Of a stretch of DNA of 64,000 nt, positions 10,891 to 20,128 are shown in pieces (within the stretch, counting starts at the first letter, position 1; every line of letters starts with the position of its first letter). The notes under the pieces are model-generated. The model saw only the letters and a program-made list of their open reading frames with translations. It was not told the DNA's origin and did no database searches. The stretch is taken from contig NC_043744.1 in NCBI RefSeq assembly GCF_004337985.1, positions 2,330,408-2,394,407 of the forward strand, given 5' to 3'. The position numbers and the translations under genes were made by a program. The DNA comes from Pyricularia pennisetigena (Eukaryota > Ascomycota > Sordariomycetes > Magnaporthales > Pyriculariaceae).

Positions 10891-11967
10891 ATGGCAGCAA
10901 ATACCGATACATCGCTACCTGACGAAATACAATGGAACTCCATGGAACATGTCATGCAGTTCGGGGGCATTCATGACAACACCATCCTCTACTATTTCGC
11001 CGCCTCGCCCTTCTTCGATCCCACATCCAACAATGCCGTCGTCTTCAGCCAGGCTGTGCGCAATCAGTCGCAGCTGCACATCATAGCGACCAGGCAAGCC
11101 TTTGAGGCCCGCCTTCGTGAAATGTCGGGTCTTGAATACATTGTTGCCCAGGAACCTGCCGAGACGGGGCCAGGCATGGGTACTGGCGTCTGGGTCATCC
11201 GCAAGCAGACGCGGAGGAAGGTCAAGGACTCTAACGGATTCCCGGCACCAGACGAGATAGAGGTTCACTCCGACTATTTTGTTGTCGGTGAGAATATTTA
11301 CATGGCCCCCAGCCTGGCTAATATCCTCAGTTCTCGCATTGTGAGTTTGGGTCTTCCTTTTGAACGCCCTTGGTGTGGCTCACATTTCACATCAAAGTCC
11401 CAATGCCGGCTTTGTTAGCTTACAAACGGACTTCTGCAGGCCTCTATTGCATCATCCATTACCAAGACATTCCCTATTGCCGATTCAATAAAAAAGTGGT
11501 CACCAGCCCTGGGTCACGGTTACAAAACCCCAACGACAAATCCTCGGCCACGGGGGACCGGTCTCGAATCTAAGGAGGCCACACCGATGCCAGAGAGCCA
11601 GACCACTAGTGGGCTGGCCGCTTCGAAGAGCGTAGACAGTTCGGCACCAGACGAGAGGCTGGCTGAGGAGTCGTTTGCGATTCACACCCATTACGGGACT
11701 GAATACATGGACGAGAACCCCATCACGGGGAAGCCGGGTGATTTCCATTTCTCATCAACAGGTCGGAAGGAAAGGCTCGGTATACCTGGCCAGCAGCAAG
11801 GGAAAGCCATTGGGAATGGGCCCGGTACCCCTCTACCTATGCTGAAGACACTGCCAGACAACAGTCCCCTCAGTAAAGACGCCAAGAGCGATAAGACGGG
11901 CAAAACGGGTGGTCCGCCCAAGCCCAAACGTCGTAAAAGCAAAGGAGGACCCAATACACCGTCGTAA
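10891..11967 (+). CDS. MED6: Mediator of RNA polymerase II transcription subunit 6
   Basis: Two exons, 10891-11340 and 11440-11967, with a 99-bp intron (GTGAGT to CTGCAG, phase 0), giving 325 residues. The Med6 domain occupies about residues 13-160: EIQWNSMEHVMQFGGI, TILYYFAASPFFDPTSNN, LEYIVAQEP and the junction SSRI/ASSITK across the splice. MED6 is a head-module subunit of Mediator linking activators to RNA polymerase II. The C-terminal half is low in complexity and ends in a basic KPKRRKSKGG patch, a plausible nuclear localisation signal typical of filamentous-fungal MED6. The frame across the deduced intron is continuous and the downstream exon has no internal stop. Confidence 0.93.
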
Positions 11968-12300
11968 AAGTACGGTCTTGGTGTCCACGACTCACAAGGG
12001 AGTCGAGGATGAGGTGAGGGCATATCCGCTCACAGGTCAGTCGGAAACGCGGTCAACGGCGCTCAGGACTGGTACAAAAGCGTTGCGCGGTATGTCGCTA
12101 GTTTACTATATTATGATACCCCTTAAAGAGCAGGCCCACCGAGGTCGAGCTATGATAGCAACTCTGTCCAGATCGACCACGCGCATCGGTAAGCGTGTGT
12201 TTTAATTGCTCACTTTTAGTTACCTCTATAATCTTGTAAACCTGAACGCAACCATGCCCCGGTATCTCTGACAGCCGTTTGCACTCTGACAAGAAAATTA
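11968..12300. other. Convergent intergenic region MED6 / SDR
   Basis: Short shared 3' flank. I see no coding signal. Confidence 0.5.
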
Positions 12301-13613
12301 TCAACAAGCGGTATATCCGCCGTCCACACACTGTCGTCGGAAAATTACAGAGTCAGCAAGTATATGGGGTCACATCAAGGGTTCCGAAGCCAGAAACAAA
12401 GAACTTACAATCGTTGCTCCGTGAACGAAGGTTGCTTTAGAGCTGCAGAGGAACATGACTACATCGGCGACCTCTTGTGCAGTGCCCATGCGTCTCATCG
12501 GAGCTCTCTGTACCTGTGGATCACTATCTCTGATATCTGCCGTCATTGGCGTTCTGGAATAGGTGTTTTGTTAAGCATAAGCCGCAGGCGTTTAGCATAA
12601 CCAAGAGCTTCAGGGGCCTCACTTGATTATACCAGGACAGACACAGTTTATCCTAATATTCTCTTTGGCGTACTGGAAGAGCAACGTCAGTATAGCATAG
12701 AGGTCGAATGGTTTTCATGCAAACTGCAAAACTGAGATGAAGGGTGCAACTCACATCGATGGCATCGCTCTTCGTCAGACTTACTATCGCGGCTTTTGAG
12801 GCTGCATAGGCTGCTACGACTTTGTGTCAGCACTTGCACTGGACCCACGCACACACTGCTAATGAATAGTATGAGGGAAAGGCACAAAAGAAGACAAGAA
12901 TGAAATGACAACTTACGGCACTCAGGTCTCGAGACCAGGCCCATATTGCTTGCAACATTAACAATAACGCCCCTGTTGCCCCTCCTCCCATCGTGCGTCT
13001 TGAGAGGCTCCTGGTCCAGCATCCTGATGATCTCGCCTCTGGCCGACAGCCAGGTGCCGCGGCAGTTCGTGCCCGTGACGCGGTCAAACTCGTCGACGGC
13101 CTGACGGTGCGACGGGCCCGCGGTGCCGCCCACGCCCGCGCAGTTGACGGCGTAGTCGATGCGGCCCCACTCCTCCACGACGTAGTCGAGTGCCACGGCC
13201 ACCTCGGACTCGAGCGACACGTCGCAGGGGATGATGAAGGTGCTCACCGTGCTTTTTGGCCGGGTCAGCCGCGCCGTTTCTTTGCAGAGCCGTGACGTCT
13301 CCGACATGCCGTCCTCATCTCGGTCGATCAGGGCTATCCGCGCGCACCCCTCGGCGACAAACGCCAGGGCGCATTGGCGGCCGATTCCTGCATGTGATTT
13401 GTCATGTGAGCAGGAGGTTTTGTCAACCAAAAGTGCTTTCCACATTCCCACCTATGCTCGGCCTACTGGGCACATATTTTTTTTTTTCCTTTGGCTCGTC
13501 CTTCGTCTTCCCCTTGCATGCATGACACTCTCGCTGCGTGGCTAAAATTTCTTACCTGAAGCTGCTCCAGTGACGAGCGCGACGCCGGGAAACATGGTTA
13601 TGTTGGAGGACAT
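12301..13613 (-). CDS. Short-chain dehydrogenase/reductase (six exons)
   Basis: Reconstructed as exons 13613-13556, 13387-12917, 12813-12755, 12672-12623, 12553-12409 and 12330-12301, giving 270 residues. The product is a classical SDR: cofactor-binding TGAASGIG formed exactly across the first splice, an acidic residue after the second strand (ALIDRDE, favouring NAD(H)), NCAG motif, NVASNMGL with the catalytic Ser, and YAASK with Tyr near 179 and Lys near 183, then INCVCPGIIKTPM and the terminal VDGGYTAC. All introns have GTRAGN donors and AG ends. Substrate is unknown; similar fungal enzymes act on sugars, steroids or polyketides. The acceptor of exon 3 is a tandem AG (CAG offset by 3), so one residue is uncertain. 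An in-frame open stretch upstream of 13613 lacks similarity to SDRs and was not included. Confidence 0.88.
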
Positions 13614-14437
13614 GTCGCTTGCGGTTGGTGATGCTTCGCGAGAAACATAACCCTCGAAAAGAGCTCCGAATGCGGTTATTCTAACTTCCTCTAGGAGGCC
13701 TAGCTCGTTTGCCGAGGCATTGTTAGCTCGTGAGTGAGCCTCAGGTCCTGACGCTAAGACATCGCCAGGTTTCGAGTGCAGGTCGAAATCGCGCCTGAGC
13801 TGTGATTGCATCTTTTCTCTATAGTTTACTAAGGTGACTTGGAGGTAGGATCCTGTTTCCTGGAGTGAAAAACATGCAGGCAAGTGAGACCCGTGCTCCA
13901 AGATGAGGGGTTCCAATAGATATTTAACGATGAACCGCTTGGCTGAAGGTGTTGTTCTTTGTCCAATATATTTGAGAATGAATAGATGGCTGTCCAGAAA
14001 CGGCACGAACTTTTGGAACTGGCCAGAAACGTATACCAGCAACGTACGATGGATCATCTCAAATCTTGCTGTACTGCAGTGTTCTGTCTGTTAAACTTTT
14101 CGTCTTATCAAACAGTCCGTCTGGAAATTGACTTGGACCCTATTTTTGACTTAATTAGCCCTCAAACCAGCCAGGGAACCATCGGATCCAAAACTTAGGC
14201 AGAAGCTCAAACCACTTGGACCAGAGGGACACCGAGTCGGGCATTAGAATTGGAGAGTAAACTTTGGTTCTGGAAACGTTGTCATTGAGAAGGAGGTAAT
14301 GGGATCATCCAGTCCTGTGATCAGTATTGGCGGGTTCGAATGGTTCTTGCACTCTCAGATATAAGCCCAAAACGAGTTGATCAAATTTCGCAGTCTCAGA
14401 TACCCCCGGTTTCGGCGTTAAATTGACTGCATGGTCT
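13614..14437. other. Intergenic region upstream of the SDR gene
   Basis: Contains the SDR promoter and the 3' flank of the DHR1 gene. The SDR frame stays open for about 148 codons upstream but encodes nothing recognisable. A GGGTTCGAAT sequence at about 14329 resembles a tRNA B-box by chance; no cloverleaf is present. Confidence 0.5.
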
Positions 14438-17400
14438 CTACTCAACAACCCAACCTTTTCCAGCGATCCTCTTCTGTTTCAGCTTCTGCACTGGTAGCGG
14501 CCATCCAATCCCTCCCGTGCCCTCAGCTCTGATGTATGGGACGAGCCAGGCCTCACGTGTCTTCCCATCATCGTTTGCTACCTTGATGGGCTTTCCGTAA
14601 CTAATCAATGGCGTACGTTTCGCCAAATTGGCCAGTTGGGCTCCATTTATGTCTGTGAGTGCGTGCATCCGTGTCTTGGGCTTCCTGGTCCCGTCCTCCA
14701 CAGCTAGCGATGCCGGCTTTTGCAGGTAGTTATAGATTATGTAGTCTGGACACTCGCTCGTACTAAGATGTGCCAGTGGGGAAGACGGGTGAATATAGAC
14801 AAGCTTTTCTTCGTCGTCAGAAGAGCCTCCATCGACAGCAAGAGGGGATAACGGTATGTATGGAACATCGATGGCGCGTCTCGGGGGTCGGAACTGTGTT
14901 GGTGGGGTGGGTGCCTTGTCCGCCCGGATGGCAACTCGGTCGATGAAGCCAGCTGCCACCATTTGCTTGAGTGCCTTGACCTGCTTCTCAGTAGGTGCAT
15001 CAAGTTTATCTTGGAAAGTGATATTGGCAAATGATGGTATGTTTGTCTTGAGCAGCTGGACAATCTGCTGGCGGAGCTTCTGCGCCTCCTTGAGAACCTT
15101 GAATCGGACGAAGTGGCTTTCACACCACTTTTCTGTTGGTTCGTGGGCAAACTCGCCAAGAACCTGGAGCGTCTTTATGGCATCTGATTTGTCATCAAGG
15201 AAGCAGAAGTTCTTGTTCACTGCGTTGAACTGCCGTCTTATGGCAGCCTGTTTGGTTTCAGCCTGTATATCGTCGTTGGTGCGGATGTCATCGTCTTCCT
15301 TGGCTGCTAGTTGGGGGATCGCCTGGTTCTCCGGGATGAAGATTTCTGCTGCAGAGAGGGCGGCAACAAGGGTGATGGTGTAATGCAGACAGTCATGCTG
15401 ATGGCCAAGGAGAAGAATCCGCGAGAAGCGTGGCGATAGGGGGAAGATAGACATTGTGTATCCAACTTGTGTCACGCGTCCCTCTTCTGAGACTGCCGAT
15501 ATGTACTTGAGCAGCTTCTCAGCCTTGACTAGGCTGTCGCGCTCGGGAGGTGTGGGAAAAGGAAAGTTGACGACATGCTGGAGGTTCATGGACTTGAGCT
15601 GAAGTACAACTCCCTCGAGTGATGTACGAAGAAGTTCGGGAAGCGCAAACTCGTCGAGATCTCTCTCGTAGACTGCAGACGAGTAGAGCCTCCAGCAGTG
15701 GCCAGGCCCCGTACGACCAGCTCTGCCTGCGCGCTGATTCGCGCTGGCCTTGCTGATCCAGCCAACCTCGAAACTCTGCACTCCCGTCAGCTGGTCGTAC
15801 TTGCGCTCCTTGGACCTGCCACTGTCAAAAACGTAGCGTATCCCAGGGATCGTCAAACTGGTCTCGGCCACGTTTGTAGCCAGCACAACGAGACGACTGC
15901 CATCTGGGGGTGGCTCAAATACGCGCATCTGTTCCTTTGTTGGCAGCAAAGAGTAAAGCGGCAATACGTGCATGCGCGAAGGACCAGTGCCTGCCTCTTC
16001 TTCCTCGATTTTGAACTCTTCTTCCTCATTCTCATCCCCTTCAGAGCCCTCGCCGTCATCATAGTCATCTTGGTCTAGATCAAGCGCATCGCCAAAGTCC
16101 ACATCTTCAGCCTCCATGGGTGCATCCTGTGTCGATATTCTTACTTGGGGTGCATTGACAGATGTGACTCCATTGAATTGGAGCTTGAGCCGCTTGCTGA
16201 GTTGGGTTATTTCATTCTGGCCAGTCAGAAAGACAAGCATACCACCTGGCGGCAGCTTTTTGTGACCTCTGCTTATCTTTCTGAACGCCTCTTCGACATA
16301 GTCATGATGTGTCTTGCGGGCAAAATGAAGAGTGACAGGGTATTGTCTCCCCTCGACTTCGAGTACTGGGGGCGGCGTGGCAAACAAGTTCTTGTTTTCG
16401 GTCAAATCCTCGATCCGCAGAGTAGCGGACATGATCACAAGCTTCAGGGGCTTGACTGCTGGGTCTTCCTGGGCCATTTCCGCCCTGAGCTTGATGATGC
16501 GGCTGAGCATGCCTATGAGAATGTCGGTGTTCACGCTCCTCTCATGGGCCTCGTCAACCACTATTGCGGAGTACTTGCGTAGGGCTAGATCCTGGGCAAT
16601 CTCCCGAAGCAGTACACCATCTGTCATGAACTTGACAGCGGTATCTTTGTTGACAGTGCCCTCAAATCGAATCTGGTAACCAACCTTTTGAGAGTGGTCA
16701 CCCAGTTCCTCGGCCACTCGTTTTGACATGCTCACAGCGGCGACCCTCCTTGGCTGAGTGATGCCTATCATCCCAGGAGTCGGTGAATCAGGTGAACCAT
16801 ACCCAGCTTCGAAGAGAAATTGGGGAATCTGAGTAGTCTTTCCCGAACCGGTTGCGCCACATATGACAACAATATTGTTGTTGTGTATTGCCTCCATGAT
16901 TCTCTGTTCTTCGGATACAACTGGAAGAGCTAATCGTGCTGACTGAATTTCGGGCGAGCGGGCGACTGCAACATGGAATGCCTTTCGATCTGTATCCATT
17001 GTGGGTTGAAGCTCAGGCGGCAACGGTTCCTGCTCCATTGGTCTTGGTTTGAAGTTTGCTGGTCGAGGTATATCCAAAACTGTCGATGTAGAGGGTTGAA
17101 ACCCAAGCGCTTCGTTTCGTTGTGCCTGAGCCCACTCCTTGAACGCCGACCGCCTTTGTGGTATATCACCGTCGTCCTCGTCGGCTGAATCCGATCCATC
17201 TTCGCTGGATTCGTCCTCCGATGCCTCCGATGCCTCTTCTTCGCTGGACTCTTCATCGGTCGCCAAATCTTCGTCCTCACCATCATTATTGTCCTCGGCT
17301 GAGCTGAAACCGCCCCATTCGTCTGAATCGCTGCTGTCGACTGGAGGTTTCGGTGCCAAGGATACCTTTGATTTTACGCCTCCTCGCTTTTGGCGCTTCT

Positions 17401-18004
17401 GAATCACAGGTCTACCGTCGTCATCCACCTCTAGTGGCCTTTTAAGACCTGAACCAGCAGCAGGAGTCGTTTTTGGTTCTCCTGCAGGAGCAATGGTCGA
17501 CGAGGCGGTTGCATCCGGCTTGGGTTGCTCCTGAGCCTCTAGCTCGGAATCCTCTTCCTGGTCTGGTAGATCTTTCTTCTCGCGCTTTTCATAGAGGAGC
17601 TCCTCCCTGGCAGCGTCCCCGGGTAGTCCGGCCCTCTCTTCATTCAGCGCCTGTGATAAAGCCTGCCTCTTTGTCTGCTTGGTTTGTCCCAGAGTTTTGC
17701 TGCTCGAGAACAAGCTCGTGTCGATCTTGTTGGCTGCCAGCTTGGCCAAAAGTTCCCTGTTCTCATCCTTCTTCAACTTGGTCTCAATGTACTTTTCTAA
17801 TCGCTTGGCTTTCTTGGCAGAGACAGGAAGTCCTTTATCTCGTAGATTTGCTTTAAGCCTGGCGGTTTCTGTAGCCACATGACCATCAGCAGGGGTCTCA
17901 GCCGAGTCGCCGGCATCCTGGCCTTCTTCGAACTGGCGTGCAGCAGCAGCCCGCTCTCTATCAAGCACTTTGCGTTTCCTCTGTCGAGGCACAAACTTGG
18001 GCAT
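14438..18004 (-). CDS. DHR1: DEAH-box RNA helicase DHR1/DHX37 (U3 snoRNP release, 18S rRNA maturation)
   Basis: Intronless, 1188 residues from the ATG of MPKFVPRQRKRK; 26 codons upstream are open but hydrophobic and unlike the family, so 18004 was chosen. Helicase motifs: GATGSGKTTQIPQF near residue 383, TQPRRVAA, VVDEAHERS (DEAH), MSATLR, ATNVAETSLTIPGI and QRAGRAGRTGPG, followed by the HA2/OB (DUF1605) regions. The N-terminal 300 residues are basic then strongly acidic (long Asp/Glu/Ser tract), as in Ecm16/DHX37. The acidic insert inside the helicase core (EEEEFKIEEEE) after the second RecA start is also typical. Family knowledge: a nucleolar helicase that unwinds U3 snoRNA from pre-18S rRNA during small-subunit biogenesis. 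It is divergent from the PAC3 gene. Confidence 0.93.
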   Translation of the reverse strand: MPKFVPRQRKRKVLDRERAAAARQFEEGQDAGDSAETPADGHVATETARLKANLRDKGLPVSAKKAKRLEKYIETKLKKDENRELLAKLAANKIDTSLFSSSKTLGQTKQTKRQALSQALNEERAGLPGDAAREELLYEKREKKDLPDQEEDSELEAQEQPKPDATASSTIAPAGEPKTTPAAGSGLKRPLEVDDDGRPVIQKRQKRGGVKSKVSLAPKPPVDSSDSDEWGGFSSAEDNNDGEDEDLATDEESSEEEASEASEDESSEDGSDSADEDDGDIPQRRSAFKEWAQAQRNEALGFQPSTSTVLDIPRPANFKPRPMEQEPLPPELQPTMDTDRKAFHVAVARSPEIQSARLALPVVSEEQRIMEAIHNNNIVVICGATGSGKTTQIPQFLFEAGYGSPDSPTPGMIGITQPRRVAAVSMSKRVAEELGDHSQKVGYQIRFEGTVNKDTAVKFMTDGVLLREIAQDLALRKYSAIVVDEAHERSVNTDILIGMLSRIIKLRAEMAQEDPAVKPLKLVIMSATLRIEDLTENKNLFATPPPVLEVEGRQYPVTLHFARKTHHDYVEEAFRKISRGHKKLPPGGMLVFLTGQNEITQLSKRLKLQFNGVTSVNAPQVRISTQDAPMEAEDVDFGDALDLDQDDYDDGEGSEGDENEEEEFKIEEEEAGTGPSRMHVLPLYSLLPTKEQMRVFEPPPDGSRLVVLATNVAETSLTIPGIRYVFDSGRSKERKYDQLTGVQSFEVGWISKASANQRAGRAGRTGPGHCWRLYSSAVYERDLDEFALPELLRTSLEGVVLQLKSMNLQHVVNFPFPTPPERDSLVKAEKLLKYISAVSEEGRVTQVGYTMSIFPLSPRFSRILLLGHQHDCLHYTITLVAALSAAEIFIPENQAIPQLAAKEDDDIRTNDDIQAETKQAAIRRQFNAVNKNFCFLDDKSDAIKTLQVLGEFAHEPTEKWCESHFVRFKVLKEAQKLRQQIVQLLKTNIPSFANITFQDKLDAPTEKQVKALKQMVAAGFIDRVAIRADKAPTPPTQFRPPRRAIDVPYIPLSPLAVDGGSSDDEEKLVYIHPSSPLAHLSTSECPDYIIYNYLQKPASLAVEDGTRKPKTRMHALTDINGAQLANLAKRTPLISYGKPIKVANDDGKTREAWLVPYIRAEGTGGIGWPLPVQKLKQKRIAGKGWVVE

Positions 18005-18519
18005 TTTGGCAGTTTCACGCGCGCAAGATACAGATAATGACAAGCTACTTAGCAGGAAGTGTTGCTGGGGAGTGAGTGCCACAAATTACTGTTTGGTCAC
18101 ACACACTAAGCCAATAGAGGATTTGAGGGCCCCCGCAGTTCAGTGAGAATAAAAAGAATAAGTAAGACGAGGTGAACGGCGGCAACAGTAACATGTGGGA
18201 AAGCATAAACAGAGACACCAGCAGACAGTAGAAAATCCCTGGGCCAGACAAAATTTTGGCGGTCAGAATTTCTGCCGTTTGGGGTAGTGGGTCCGTAGTA
18301 CTTGCAGATTTCGACCCGTCACGCACTGTGTTATCTTGCAGATCCAAGCTGAGAGTGCGGGGCAAAATGTGAGGTTCCCGCACTGTAATCAGGAAGAATA
18401 CCTACCTCCAAAGCATAGCATCAAGCAACAGCCTGCTCCGGTTGACTTTCAACGCCGGGTTGGGAATGTACGCAGAGCAAAATACCATATTAAATCTTGG
18501 AGTACAGTAGCTCGTTGCA
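18005..18519. promoter_or_regulatory. Bidirectional promoter region DHR1 / PAC3
   Basis: 515 bp separate two divergent starts. The sequence is not recognisably coding, and no clear TATA element was found. Confidence 0.4.
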
Positions 18520-19069
18520 ATGATGGCCACACAAGAGCCGAGACTTGACTCGTTTCCAGCGCCATCGAGCAGCGCAACAGGGAACGTAAATGGCATTCCC
18601 ACAGAGGCTACATCGATGAACTTCTCAGACAAGATTATGGTCACTCTTTCACAGGATGGTCGACTAGCACAATGGGTATGGTTCTTGAATTGCCATATCT
18701 GAAGGAGTTGAAACTGAAAAGAATATGGGCTTCTTTTTTTTTTTAATACTAACTGACTTTTTGCTGGTCTAGTTCCAAGTTCAGCTGTCGGCGCCGTCGT
18801 CCGCGATGGTAGACATGGCCCTGCCCAGGTCAAACATCGGCTCACTGCCACCAGCCCATCTCACTGCCACCACCCTTCTTGGTGCTGGAGGCGACGAGCG
18901 CGAGACCATTGGCCAACTTTACGCCGCGCAAATAGCTAGCTTCCTGTCTACAAGGAACCCAGACGAGAAGCGTACTTTGGTTCTTGGGCTGGGTATGCGT
19001 AAAGCTGAGACTACAAACGAGAGGGAGGCTTTCTTTGATGTCCTGGAGCTGGTTCAACAGGTGCTATAG
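18520..19069 (+). CDS. PAC3: Proteasome assembly chaperone 3
   Basis: Two exons, 18520-18675 and 18773-19069, with a 97-bp intron (GTATGG donor, TACTAAC-type branch at about 18748-18754, CTAG acceptor), giving 150 residues. The product matches the PAC3 fold: SDKIMVTLSQDGRLAQW, then FQVQLS and MVDMALP, and a C-terminal helix block TLVLGLGMRK. PAC3 pairs with PAC4 and helps assemble the proteasome alpha ring in the cytosol. Two adjacent ATG codons begin the frame; either could be used. It is small and divergent in sequence even between fungi, so assignment rests on the LSQDGRLAQW and LGLG blocks and length. A second proteasome gene (PRE5) lies 36 kb away but is not linked in any operon sense. 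Confidence 0.8.
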
Positions 19070-20128
19070 GACGAAATGTATAGCGATCTCGTCATTTCTT
19101 CCAATAATTGCCATAGCATAACCTTCATGTGTAAAACTCGCAGCGGATCGCTGATTGAAATGCTAGTAAGCCTCTACGCCAGGGCTCAATTCATCGCAGA
19201 ATAGTTCTCAAAATATAACATGCGTCCACAGCATAAGGAATTCATAGAGATTGCGTGACTGCGACACAACTTCAGGCCCGCGAATAAGATCGATAAAAGG
19301 CTAGATTATGTACACGTCCATCCAGCATTCACGCCATCCGTTCGGTTGTGGGGATGCTGTGAAACGAGTTGGATCCAGGCATCAGATTTTCTTCTTCGTA
19401 ACGCGCCACAAGGGTCGCGATACAATGAAAAAAAAAACAAAAAGGACAAAAATCCTCAATGAGATCTTTTGGTTCCAAAAATTCCCATGTAGGCCGAAGC
19501 CCGCATGGAGTGGTCAGGTATGTAGTTTTCAACTAGCAAAAACGCAATCTCGGACGAATCCTCACTGATATGCGTAAAACCCGTGCACTAGAATGAGGAA
19601 CGAAAGGAAGGGAAAAAGGCAGCTTTCAATCCACGCAGGGTCGGCGGACGCAGGTTAATATACCCGCTCGGATGGGTGGATACAGCCGTCGGTGATGACT
19701 CAGCTGCAAACTTTTCCAGCACGGACGCGTCCCTCCCTGGTCAGGTGAGAGCGCGTTTGCTGCCTGTTCGGTGAGGGGGCATGGTTGACTGGGCAATGCC
19801 TGCTCACGTTTCTCGCACTGGTTTGGTAACTGACTCAAACAGTCCTTGTCGCCTTCGGGCTGCCTGTTTGCTGACTCCAGCCTAGGTAATGTAGTAGAGA
19901 CCTGACAGCCGAATGGCAATGCGTTTGCCAGATCACTGAGAGATTATCAAGTTCATTGCCCGGTGTTACAAAACTCGAGATTGTATGACTTTCCTGCAAG
20001 ATCTAGCCTAGGCTCGTCAAGAATAATTTATTTGCTGTTATCCACCGTCGAGGGGCTGCGTAGGGGGTGCAGGATTATATTATAGAATTTGTCTTGTGTC
20101 ATACATTTATCTTACAAACTTCTGGGGT
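19070..20128. other. Convergent intergenic region PAC3 / NAM2
   Basis: About 1.06 kb without recognisable genes. It includes A-rich stretches near 19426-19455. Small open frames on both strands have no similarity that I recognise. Confidence 0.5.

Noticed and set aside
13614..14057. Upstream extension of the SDR first exon by 148 codons
   Set aside because: Open by chance; the sequence is unlike any SDR N-terminus, and the cofactor motif sits 15 residues after the chosen ATG, as expected.
14325..14345. GGGTTCGAAT resembling a tRNA B-box
   Set aside because: No A-box at the right distance and no acceptor or anticodon stem can be drawn; the flanking CC is missing.
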